64,000 bases of DNA from Thalassovita gelatinovora (GTDB lineage Bacteria; Pseudomonadota; Alphaproteobacteria; Rhodobacterales; Rhodobacteraceae), in contig NZ_CYSA01000027.1 of the NCBI RefSeq assembly GCF_001458355.1, forward strand, positions 62,001-126,000. The letters run 5' to 3'. Position 1 is the first letter of the stretch. Each line of letters opens with the position of its first letter. Under the pieces are notes generated by a model. The model saw only the letters and a program-made list of their open reading frames with translations, was not told the DNA's origin and did not search any database. Positions 24,309 to 32,263 of this stretch are shown in pieces. The translations under genes and the position numbers were made by a program.

Positions 24309-25115
24309 ATGAAACTCGGATATCTCAATATCCCGGCAGAGGCCGTTGCGGCATGTGGCGGACGGGGAGCCGCGCCATCGCATGGGCGTGCCCAACTGGC
24401 CCGCGCGCTGGGCTTTTCAGAATTTTACACTGCGGCACCCTACCTGAAGCCGGGTTGTGCGCTGCCGCCCGAGCTTAGACCGGAACAGGAACCCTTTCTA
24501 CGCATCCTGCCGGATGTACCGGCACGGTCGATGCCGCGCCTGATCGCGCAGAACGGCGAGATTCGAACTTTTGCGCAGTTGCCGACAAACCCTCTGGCCG
24601 CACCCGTGCGCACGGCCTGCGACGTGCGGGCACAGTCATTTCAGGGGCACGCCCCGCTGTCGGTCAGTTGGCTGGATACGGATACATTGGCCCGACATTG
24701 GGCCGCGCATGTCACCGGCTGTACCCATGCCGCGCGCCGCGCCCGTCCCGATGATTGGCGGGTCGCCCGCACGGTGATCGTCAGCAACGATCCGGCCCGC
24801 GCCGAGGCGGCGGCGAAGGATCCTGACAGCCCCTGCCGCGCCTATTATCGCAGCCACGCGCCGGCGGGTGCGGATGATGCCTCGATCGACGCATTGATCG
24901 ATGGCTGTGTTCTCTATGGTACGCCGGTCTCTGTTCTGGATCGGCTGCAAGACATCACCGAAGTGTCGGCCGCCTTCGGGACGCTGACCTTGGTGGATCA
25001 TCATTGGCCCGACCGCGCGCTGGCGCGTCAGTCCATGACCTTGTTTGCAGGCGCCGTCCTGCCGACCTATCAGGCGCAGATGCGTCACAAAACCAGAAAG
25101 CTTGAATACGCATGA
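24309..25115 (+). CDS. Shortened luciferase-like protein
   Basis: This 268-residue protein is related to the LLM enzyme at 17363 at both ends: GFSEFYTAAPYLK near the N terminus, and in the C-terminal half DDWRVARTVIVSNDPARAE, then YGTPVSVLDRLQ and LVDHHWPDRALARQSM. The middle of the barrel that carries the NMPNSHP-type and GISPGG flavin-binding segments in the longer protein is missing or diverged. It may be non-catalytic, for example a subunit partner. ATG 24309 follows GGAGGAGG. It overlaps the hydrolase gene by four bases. Confidence 0.65.
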   Translation: MKLGYLNIPAEAVAACGGRGAAPSHGRAQLARALGFSEFYTAAPYLKPGCALPPELRPEQEPFLRILPDVPARSMPRLIAQNGEIRTFAQLPTNPLAAPVRTACDVRAQSFQGHAPLSVSWLDTDTLARHWAAHVTGCTHAARRARPDDWRVARTVIVSNDPARAEAAAKDPDSPCRAYYRSHAPAGADDASIDALIDGCVLYGTPVSVLDRLQDITEVSAAFGTLTLVDHHWPDRALARQSMTLFAGAVLPTYQAQMRHKTRKLEYA

Positions 25116-25891
25116 CCACTCAGACCCTTCATTCCACCGCTTCGGGAGAAAAAGAAATTCCGGTGCTGCTGTTGCTGAACAGCCTTGGCGCGACCGAGGC
25201 GATGTGGGAGCCGCAATTGGCCCTGCTGGAACGCCATTACCGAGTTATCCGCTGTGATACGCGCGGCCACGGCCAAAGCCCGACTCCGGCTTCGCCCTAC
25301 AGCTTTGACGACATCGTTGCGGATGCGCTGGGGGTTCTGGATGCGCATAACGTCAAGACTGCCAGCGTGATGGGCCTGTCATTGGGTGGCATGACGGCTT
25401 TGGGTCTGGGATTGGCCGCGCCCGAGCGGATCGACCGGGTGATCTGCTGCGCCGCGCGTGCCGATGCGCCGCCGCCATTCGTGCAAAGCTGGCATGACCG
25501 GCTGGCCAAGATGGAAGATGGCGGTATCGAGGCGGTCTGGAACGGCACTGTCGGGTTCTGGTTGAGCGAAGAAACACGCGCGGCCCATCCTGAACGGGAA
25601 GCCAAGCTGCGCGAAAGCTTTCTGCAAACCACTGAAGAAGGCTATCGCGGTTGTGCCCATGCATTGATGGGGCTGGATTACTTGCGTCAGTTGGGCGGCA
25701 TGACCGTGCCCACTTTGTTTGTTGCGGGTGAAAACGATGCCGGTGCCACCCCCGAAACCATGCGTGCGATGGCCGATGCCTGCCCGGGATCGGCATATAC
25801 CGTGGTGCCGGGGGCCAAACATGTGATCAACATTGACCGCCCCGACGATTTTGCCGTGGCGATCATGGGTTTCCTTGGGCTGGAAGTTTAA
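25112..25891 (+). CDS. Alpha/beta hydrolase, enol-lactonase-like
   Basis: This 259-residue protein has the alpha/beta hydrolase triad: Ser90 in GLSLGG, Asp209 in GENDAG and His237 in AKHVINID, with the oxyanion segment LLLLNSLGATEAMW. Length and the DTRGHGQSP motif resemble 3-oxoadipate enol-lactonases (PcaD). In this cluster it may open a lactone produced by the flavin monooxygenase, which is inference. It is translationally coupled to the shortened luciferase-like gene. Confidence 0.82.
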   Translation: MTTQTLHSTASGEKEIPVLLLLNSLGATEAMWEPQLALLERHYRVIRCDTRGHGQSPTPASPYSFDDIVADALGVLDAHNVKTASVMGLSLGGMTALGLGLAAPERIDRVICCAARADAPPPFVQSWHDRLAKMEDGGIEAVWNGTVGFWLSEETRAAHPEREAKLRESFLQTTEEGYRGCAHALMGLDYLRQLGGMTVPTLFVAGENDAGATPETMRAMADACPGSAYTVVPGAKHVINIDRPDDFAVAIMGFLGLEV

Positions 25892-26530
25892 TCAGCCGGT
25901 GGTCGGCCGCAGGCTGTCATAGGACGTCATGACAGTGCTGCGGTAGGCCGCCCGCTGCCCGAGCCGGTCGTAATATTCGGCCAGAGCGGGCAGGGCGGGG
26001 CGGTCAAAATCCATCCTGTAGTACCGCCAAAGGCTGGCTCCGACGGTGATATCGCCCATGGAGAACCGATCCCCCGCGACATAGGGCCGGTCGGACAGAT
26101 GCGCATCAAGCACCCGGAAATGATCGGTCAAACCCTTGACCGCGCGATCAAGCGCCGCCGGATCGCGCTGCGATTGTGGCAGCCGGACGGTCTGATAGAA
26201 CAGCGCGATGAAATCCGAATAGGGATTGTTCTGAAACCATTCCATCCACATGTCGGCGCGCGCAGTTTCGGCGGCGGTGGCCCCGGCCAAAGTGCCGTCG
26301 CCATAGGCCCGCGCAAGGTAACGCACGATCACATTCGATTCCCAGATCACCAGTTCGCCATCCAGAAGCGTCGGCACCCGGCGGGTCGGGTTCAGCGCGG
26401 CATATTCTGCCGTGTCCAGCCCGCCAAAGGCGCCGCCCGCATCCAGTCTGTCATAGTCCAGTCCCAGCTCTTCCAGCGTCCAAAGTACCTTTTGTACATT
26501 GACCGAAGTTGTCCGTCCCCAAAGGCGCAT
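25892..26530 (-). CDS. Glutathione S-transferase family protein
   Basis: This 212-residue protein has an N-terminal thioredoxin-like GST domain (MRLWGRTTSVNVQKVLWTLE, NPTRRVPTLLDGELVIWESN with the glutathione-binding Glu-Ser) and a helical C-terminal domain (VAGDRFSMGDITVGASLWR). It is divergent from the tetR gene, and the gap contains the shared operator, so it is likely induced with the TRAP genes. Substrate unknown. Confidence 0.87.
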   Translation of the reverse strand: MRLWGRTTSVNVQKVLWTLEELGLDYDRLDAGGAFGGLDTAEYAALNPTRRVPTLLDGELVIWESNVIVRYLARAYGDGTLAGATAAETARADMWMEWFQNNPYSDFIALFYQTVRLPQSQRDPAALDRAVKGLTDHFRVLDAHLSDRPYVAGDRFSMGDITVGASLWRYYRMDFDRPALPALAEYYDRLGQRAAYRSTVMTSYDSLRPTTG

Positions 26531-26641
26531 TGTTGCTCTCCCCGCGTTTGCCGTTATTTATCGCATGATAATTTTCTGGACTGCAAGGACGGAATGCGTT
26601 CTGTTATAGAGACGAAGTAGCATCATCACGGCGGGGCGAAG
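26531..26641. promoter_or_regulatory. Divergent GST/tetR promoter with operator dyad
   Basis: TTTATCGCATGATAATTT at 26557-26574 has an inner dyad, TTATC-GCAT-GATAA. A copy with two differences lies in the TRAP gap at 22977-22994. TetR proteins usually bind such dyads next to their own genes, so this is the predicted operator. Confidence 0.65.
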
Positions 26642-27286
26642 GTGGCCAGTGTCAGTCAATCAAAAACGGCTTTGCAGTCGCGTCGTCGGCTGTCGCCGGA
26701 TGCCCGCAAAGACGAAATCGTCTCTGCCGCGGTCGCGCTGTTTGCCGAAAACGGGTTTGACGGCAGCACCCGCGACGTGGCGCGTGGTGCCGGGATCACG
26801 CAACCGCTGCTCTATCGGTATTTCCCCAACAAGGAGAGCCTGATCGAAGCGGTCTATGCTCGGGTTTTTCTGGAAAGTTGGAATTCCGAATGGGACGCGA
26901 TGCTGGCGGATCGCAGCCTGCCGGTGCGTGACCGGTTCCAGCGGTTTTACGAAGCTTACACGGAAACGGTGTTTGACCCGGTGTGGTTGCGGTTGTGGAA
27001 TTTCGCGGCGCTGCGCGATGCGCAGATTTACCAATGGTATAACCATGTCGTCGAAGAACAGATACTCAAACCGTTGGTGCGTGAGCGGCGCGTTGAACTG
27101 GGCCGTGATCAGAGATTCCAGGTCAGCCGCGCCGACCTGGAGGTGCCGTGGTTGCTGCATGGTGGGCTGTTGCATCACGGGTTGCGACGGCACGTGCTGG
27201 GCATCGATGCCGATATGGGGCGCGAACATATGATCGCGCAGGCCCTGAACATGTATTTTTTGATGACCGAAGCGCAGGCCGGATGA
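26642..27286 (+). CDS. TetR-family transcriptional regulator
   Basis: This 214-residue protein has a classic TetR HTH (IVSAAVALFAENGFDGST, VARGAGITQPLLYRYFPNKE, about residues 25-65) followed by a helical ligand domain ending in GREHMIAQALNMYF. The start is GTG 26642 with GGGGCGAAG before it. It likely represses the divergent GST gene and, through the shared 18-base dyad, the TRAP operons 3.6 kb away. The effector is unknown. Confidence 0.88.
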   Translation: MASVSQSKTALQSRRRLSPDARKDEIVSAAVALFAENGFDGSTRDVARGAGITQPLLYRYFPNKESLIEAVYARVFLESWNSEWDAMLADRSLPVRDRFQRFYEAYTETVFDPVWLRLWNFAALRDAQIYQWYNHVVEEQILKPLVRERRVELGRDQRFQVSRADLEVPWLLHGGLLHHGLRRHVLGIDADMGREHMIAQALNMYFLMTEAQAG

Positions 27287-27292
27287 AGCGAC

Positions 27293-27310
27293 GGGCCGCA
27301 GGGGCGGCCC
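27293..27310. terminator. Hairpin between tetR and the Gfo/Idh gene
   Basis: GGGCCGC and GCGGCCC form a seven-pair GC stem around AGGG in the 31-base gap between convergent genes. No T-run is visible, so it is a weak terminator candidate for either strand. Confidence 0.4.
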
Positions 27311-27317
27311 GCGTCGT

Positions 27318-28337
27318 TCAGATATCGACGAGTTGCACGGCTTGCCCGATTTCGGCGGACAGCGCGATCGCTTCGAGCACCTGAATGTTGTGCACCATCT
27401 CTTCGGTGGTGAAGGGATAGGGCGCGCGACCACAGGCGGCATCTGCAAAGGCTTCAAGGTTGGCGGTTACCGAATCTTCCCAGTCATAGTTGATCTGATC
27501 GACGGGTTTGCCGGTCTGCGCCGTCAGCATGCGAACGATGCCGTCGGGCGTATCGGGATGGCTGTCATTCAGCACTTCGATCCATTTTTCGGTGCCAAAG
27601 ACATGCATCCGAATGAAATGCGGGGTGTGAAGCACGGAACTGAATGTTGCGGTCATCCCCGCCTCGAAGGCCATTTGCACGGTGACGACGTCGCCGGTTT
27701 CCCAACCCAGCGACCGGTCGGCTGTGAAGGCGTGCAAGGTGCGGATCGGACCGAAGAACGAAATCAGAAGATCGCTGAGATGGATGCCCATCGCGGTCAT
27801 GCCTGCGGCTGGCGATACCGCTTTGCGGGTGCGCCAGTCATTGGCCGGTACGTTGATTAACTTGTCGTGGCTGAAGGCCGCTTCGGCATGCATAATGGTT
27901 CCCAGATCGCCCGATTCCAGCGCGGTGCGCAGGGCCAGCATGGCCGGTTCAAAACGGCGTTCATGGCCAATGCCCAGTTGTACGCCGGCATCCGCACAGG
28001 CCTGCACGGAACGGCGCGCACTGTCGGCGGTCAACCCAAGCGGTTTTTCACAAAATACATGTTTGCCGGATTTGGCGATTTCGGCGATTTGCGCTTCGTG
28101 CAGCGTGTTGGGGGTCGTCAGGATGACGGCGTCGATATCCGGTACTGCCAGCGGCTGCGCCAATTCGGTCCAGGCCGTCAGCCCGAGATCCAGAATACCG
28201 GCATGATTTTCAACGACGGGTTCGACGATTCCGACGACGCGCAGCCAAGGATGTCCCGCCAAGCGCGTGGCGATGTGTTTGCCCCACCATCCAAAGCCAG
28301 CGATAGCGACGGTAAAGACGGGGGTGGCCTTGGTCAT
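27318..28337 (-). CDS. Gfo/Idh/MocA-family oxidoreductase
   Basis: This 339-residue NAD(P)-dependent dehydrogenase has a Rossmann N terminus (VAIAGFGWWGKHIA), the catalytic FCEKPLG motif and a conserved His in MGIHLSDLL. Family members oxidise sugars, sugar acids or inositols. ATG 28337 follows GGAG. It is the first of three such genes in the island (others at 33783 and 41732), each in a different transcript. The substrate is not predictable from sequence. Confidence 0.87.
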   Translation of the reverse strand: MTKATPVFTVAIAGFGWWGKHIATRLAGHPWLRVVGIVEPVVENHAGILDLGLTAWTELAQPLAVPDIDAVILTTPNTLHEAQIAEIAKSGKHVFCEKPLGLTADSARRSVQACADAGVQLGIGHERRFEPAMLALRTALESGDLGTIMHAEAAFSHDKLINVPANDWRTRKAVSPAAGMTAMGIHLSDLLISFFGPIRTLHAFTADRSLGWETGDVVTVQMAFEAGMTATFSSVLHTPHFIRMHVFGTEKWIEVLNDSHPDTPDGIVRMLTAQTGKPVDQINYDWEDSVTANLEAFADAACGRAPYPFTTEEMVHNIQVLEAIALSAEIGQAVQLVDI

Positions 28338-28718
28338 GGTAAGCTCCGTGCTTGAAGTAATGTCCTGCGTAACACCTGCGCTACGCCACAAGCCCGGAGG
28401 CGCGGCGCGATCCGGGCGGGTAGCGGGACAGTAGCGACAGCCCCGATGTGCGAACAAATGATGTATCCTGATGCTATCCTTCAGGAAATTGGATAGCCCT
28501 GTGTTGCTCGTCACCATCATGAATGTTGATGGATGATAGGAGAAAACACAATTTCCTTTGAGGGCCCGTTGCCTGCATGTTTTCCGGATCAAGCCGCGAA
28601 CTCTGGGGAGGAGCCCGCGATTTGGCGTCAGGATCGAAGCTACCTATACAGGCTTTTGCGATCCGCCCAGACATCAGGCCCTTTCCCGGTACGACGCACA
28701 CACACCTTAGGAATGCGC
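28338..28718. promoter_or_regulatory. Divergent region between Gfo/Idh and OsmC genes
   Basis: No gene is convincing in these 381 bases. An inverted repeat, GCTATCC (28473-28479) and GGATAGC (28491-28497), with an 11-base spacer, lies about 135 bases upstream of the Gfo/Idh start and is a possible operator. The right half is GC-rich and open in one plus frame, without coding features. Confidence 0.45.
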
Positions 28719-29189
28719 ATGTCGACCGTCAAAGAAAAGCCGATCTGGAAATTCAACGTGACTGGGCGTCACAAGTCTTCGACTCAATCGGTGGCATCGG
28801 CGCGTGGCAAAAGCGTGATCATTGACGAACCCGTGCCGCGCGGCGGCACCGACGAAGGTCCGATGCCGGTGGAATATGTTTTCATGGGGCTGGTGGGGTG
28901 CACGCATGTGATTTCGAACAAGCTGGCGGCGGCGAATGGGGTGACCTTTACCGCGATGGATATCGATATTGCCGTCACGATGGACAGTCATGGCACCCGG
29001 CTGGTCCATCCGATCGATGTGCCGTTTCCAGATGTCACGCTGACCATCAATGCCGATTTCGAAGGTCCGCGCGAAAGCGCCGTCAGGGTGACGCAGATCC
29101 TGCGCGACTATTGCGCGGTGTCTAAGATGTTGCAGGAATCAGGCACTAAGGTGGTCGAAAACTGGATTCTGAACGGTGAGCCGGTTTAG
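28719..29189 (+). CDS. OsmC-family protein
   Basis: This 156-residue protein has the OsmC/Ohr fold pattern with two conserved cysteines, one in LVGCTHV and one in LRDYCAVSKML. Such proteins reduce organic hydroperoxides through this cysteine pair. The PMPVEYVFMGLVGC segment is typical. ATG 28719 follows AGGA at suitable spacing. It lies upstream of the AEC transporter on the same strand. Confidence 0.85.
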   Translation: MSTVKEKPIWKFNVTGRHKSSTQSVASARGKSVIIDEPVPRGGTDEGPMPVEYVFMGLVGCTHVISNKLAAANGVTFTAMDIDIAVTMDSHGTRLVHPIDVPFPDVTLTINADFEGPRESAVRVTQILRDYCAVSKMLQESGTKVVENWILNGEPV

Positions 29190-29252
29190 GTCCGTGTCGC
29201 ATGCAATCATCGCTTTCGTCATATCGTTCAACCCGGCAAGGGTCGCGCACGC

Positions 29253-30170
29253 ATGTTGATACAAATGGTCAATATTCTGGGTCCGATTCTTGCGATGACC
29301 CTGATCGGCTATGTAATGGGGCGGTCTTCGCTTGGGTTGGAAACGCGAACCCTGAGCACGGTGGTCATTCTGGTCGCGACGCCTGCGTTGATCTTCAACA
29401 CGCTGACGTCTTTGCATGTGACGCCCGAAACGATCGGGCGGATGGCCGCGGCTGCGCTGTTATGCCTGTCGCTGGCGGGTGGTCTTGGATTGGCGGTGCT
29501 GCTTCTTGTTGGTGGATCGGTGCGCAGCTTCCTGCCGCCCCTGATGCTGCCGAATTCGGGCAATATGGGGCTGCCGCTGGTGGTGTTGGCCTTTGGGTCC
29601 GAGGGCATGCAGCTGGGTGTGGCCTATTTCTTCGTGGTGGCGTTGGTGCAGCACACGGTGGGCCTGTCGATCTATGCCGGAACGCTTCGGCTGCGGGCCC
29701 TGGCGCGGCAGCCGCTGATCTATTCGGTGGCGGCGGTGTTGCTGGTTACATGGTTCGATCTGCCGGTACCGCAGATCCTGCTGACTACGACGGAAATGTT
29801 GGGCGGCATGATGATTCCCGCGATGTTGTTGCTACTGGGAACGTCGCTCGCTTCGTTGCAAATCGCCGATTTGCGGCCCGCGCTGATGGTGGCGGTGGGC
29901 CGGTTGCTGATCGGTGTTCTTTCGGCGGCGATCGTCATTTTCGTATTGGGCCTGAGTGGCGTCGCGGCGGGCACGGTGTTCCTGCTGGCCACGATGCCGA
30001 CGGCGATCATCAGCTACGTCTTTGCCGAACGCTATCAGAGGGACGCCCGGCAAGTGGCCGGTTCGGTGGTGGTTTCGACCCTGTTAACCTTTGTCTGCCT
30101 GCCCGTGCTGGTCTGGACGGCGCTAGAGATTTCAGGTGGCGGATTGCCGGTTTCGGTGGCGCAAGAATGA
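29253..30170 (+). CDS. AEC-family transporter
   Basis: This 305-residue membrane protein has about ten helices in two halves, as in auxin-efflux-carrier/AEC permeases: ILGPILAMTLIGYVMGR and PALIFNTLTSLHV in the first half, with PNSGNMGLPLV as the broken-helix substrate site. Bacterial members move malate, malonate and similar acids. It follows the OsmC gene by 63 bases. Confidence 0.86.
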   Translation: MLIQMVNILGPILAMTLIGYVMGRSSLGLETRTLSTVVILVATPALIFNTLTSLHVTPETIGRMAAAALLCLSLAGGLGLAVLLLVGGSVRSFLPPLMLPNSGNMGLPLVVLAFGSEGMQLGVAYFFVVALVQHTVGLSIYAGTLRLRALARQPLIYSVAAVLLVTWFDLPVPQILLTTTEMLGGMMIPAMLLLLGTSLASLQIADLRPALMVAVGRLLIGVLSAAIVIFVLGLSGVAAGTVFLLATMPTAIISYVFAERYQRDARQVAGSVVVSTLLTFVCLPVLVWTALEISGGGLPVSVAQE

Positions 30171-30500
30171 CCCGGCTGGCAGTGCATCCGGTGCCGGGGC
30201 AGGACGGAAATACAGCTGTTGCGCGACGGGGTAACCGGCGGCAACCAATGTTTCTCTTTGGTCGCCCAAAATGTGCGAAAATCGCCGAAAAATTCGTAAA
30301 ACAAACCCGATATTGCAACAAATATAGTATCAATATCGACAAAAATCCGTTAATGGTTTTTGAAGGTTCAATATGAAAAAAAGGTCGACCAAAGAAGGCA
30401 CTGAACAGAGCGATCTTTTACTGACCCCTTAGCGGGGCGGTGAAAAAGCCGCGTCAGACGGCAGAGCGAGTGGAGCGCTCAATTCATTAGGGAGGAAAAT
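30171..30500. promoter_or_regulatory. AT-rich leader before the first TTT operon
   Basis: This 330-base gap is AT-rich and contains an inverted repeat, CGATATTG (30308-30315) and CAATATCG (30331-30338), with a 15-base spacer. A 19-codon ATG frame at 30373-30432 has a GAAGG site and ends in a small CCCC-GGGG hairpin, so it might be a leader peptide. The tctC gene has a GGGAGG ribosome site. Confidence 0.5.
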
Positions 30501-31616
30501 ATGACTAAAATTAACACGACAGGTGTCAGCCGTCGAAATTTCCTAGCAGCGGGCACCGCGACTGCGGGTCTGTCTGCGCTCAGCATCACGATCCCCGGAT
30601 CTGCCTTTGCGCAGAGCTATCCCCGGCGACCGATCACGCTTGTGGTGATGTATGCGGCCGGTGGCGGTACCGATGCGATCATGCGCAAACTGGCCGATGA
30701 AATGGCGCGGGCCAAGGGCTGGACGATCAATGTCATCAATAAGCCCGGCGCGGTTGGCGGCGTGGCGACCCAATTCGTCGATGCCGCCCGGCCCGATGGC
30801 TATACGCTGATGGGGGCGGCCAACTACAACCGCTTCGTGCGGGTTCTTGGACATGCCGATTTCGTACCTTGGGAAGACTGGGTCCCGATGAAAGCTGCCA
30901 ATGCGCCCGCAAGCTGGTCGGTGCGCAAGGATTCGCCGTTCCAATCCATGCAGGACGTGATCGCAGCAGCCAAGGCAGATCCCGGCAGCTTGACGATTTC
31001 AACTTCGGGGACCGGAGGGGTGTGGCACGAAGTGGCGCTGATCCTTGCGAAGATGGCCGGAATCGAGCTGAAATACGTGCCCTATAAAGGCGGCAAACCG
31101 GCGACGCTGGCAGGGCTTCAGGGCGAAACAGATATCGCCGGTGGTGGTCTGCACGAACATATCGACCTGATCCGCACCGGCGAGATGCGCAACCTGTGCC
31201 ATGCCGGCGCCAAGGACATTACCCTGCCGAACGGAACGGTGTTGCCGTCGATTGGTGGGATCATTCCAGAAAGCCAGAAAATCCTGCCGGTGGGCGCAAC
31301 CTACAACTTCATGATGCAGCGAAGCCTGCCACCCGAGATTCAGCAGGAATTGGCGGATGCGTTCCGCGCTGCCGCGTCTTCTGAGGGCTTCCGCGAAATG
31401 ATGGAGGCGAAGTTCTTTGATCTGGATTTGCTGGTGGGCGAAGCTGCTGACCGGCAGGGCGCGTTGATGGAAACGATCACCGTTGACATCTTCAACAACA
31501 ACAAGGACGCCATCGGCGCTGAAGTCAAATCCGCTGCCGAACTGGGCCTGCCCGCACCAGAGGATTTCGATACCTGGTGGCCGCCGCAGGGGTATACCCC
31601 GCCTTCCTTTACCTAA
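30501..31616 (+). CDS. TTT-system solute-binding protein (TctC type) with Tat signal
   Basis: This 371-residue protein begins with a twin-arginine signal (SRRNFLAAG, then a hydrophobic stretch ending SAFAQ near residue 38). The mature part is TctC-like: YPRRPITLVVMYAAGGGTD, INVINKPGAVGGVATQFV, and LKYVPYKGGKPA. It binds a carboxylate for the membrane subunits encoded next. The second TctC in this window (38037) has a Sec signal instead. Confidence 0.9.
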   Translation: MTKINTTGVSRRNFLAAGTATAGLSALSITIPGSAFAQSYPRRPITLVVMYAAGGGTDAIMRKLADEMARAKGWTINVINKPGAVGGVATQFVDAARPDGYTLMGAANYNRFVRVLGHADFVPWEDWVPMKAANAPASWSVRKDSPFQSMQDVIAAAKADPGSLTISTSGTGGVWHEVALILAKMAGIELKYVPYKGGKPATLAGLQGETDIAGGGLHEHIDLIRTGEMRNLCHAGAKDITLPNGTVLPSIGGIIPESQKILPVGATYNFMMQRSLPPEIQQELADAFRAAASSEGFREMMEAKFFDLDLLVGEAADRQGALMETITVDIFNNNKDAIGAEVKSAAELGLPAPEDFDTWWPPQGYTPPSFT

Positions 31617-31693
31617 GGCATAGAAACCGCGTTCGGGTCGGGTATCGACCCTGGCCCGAACGTCGATCCTATTTGCGCGACCAGAGGCACGAG

Positions 31694-32260
31694 ATGACAC
31701 AAGTAAATGCGGATGACATAAAATTCGAAGGCGAAGACGCCAATTCAGGTCATGCTCCGCCGCGGCTGGACCTGATCGCTGCGGGTTTCCTGTTCGCGCT
31801 GGCTGTCGTGGTTATGGTCGCGTCGCTGCGGTTGCCGGTGCCGGGCACTGTGCTGACGGCGCCGGGTCTGTTGCCGTTCATTGCGGCCGGATCGCTGGCG
31901 GCGATGGCCGTGTTGCTGGGCCTGTCGGCGCTGCGCCGCCATCGCGCCGGAGTGACCGCCCAGCCCGAGGACATCCGCGACGTGCCGCAAGACAAGCGCA
32001 CGGTGGCGCTGGCTGGGACGGTGGCGCTCTATATCCTCGCGCTGCAGGTGCTGGCGTTTCAGGTCTATTTTTCGATCGGCAGCGTCCCTTTCGTTCTGTC
32101 CGCCTTCGAGCCTGTCACTGTGCTGGCGCTGGCCGCGATCATTCACACGTCATGGCGCGGCCCGCTTTGGATTACCGTGCTGACCGCCATGGGCTGGACC
32201 CTGGCGCTGTCGCTGACGTTCCAGAAACTGTTCAATATTCCGCTTCCTGGAGGCTTCTGA
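31694..32260 (+). CDS. TTT-system small membrane subunit (TctB type)
   Basis: This 188-residue protein has four to five hydrophobic segments (LDLIAAGFLFALAVVVMVA, LPFIAAGSLAAMAVLLGL, VALAGTVALYILALQV and later ones), the TctB layout. It lies between tctC and tctA, seven bases of gap to the latter. ATG 31694 has an AGAGG site. Confidence 0.85.
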   Translation: MTQVNADDIKFEGEDANSGHAPPRLDLIAAGFLFALAVVVMVASLRLPVPGTVLTAPGLLPFIAAGSLAAMAVLLGLSALRRHRAGVTAQPEDIRDVPQDKRTVALAGTVALYILALQVLAFQVYFSIGSVPFVLSAFEPVTVLALAAIIHTSWRGPLWITVLTAMGWTLALSLTFQKLFNIPLPGGF

Positions 32261-32263
32261 GAC

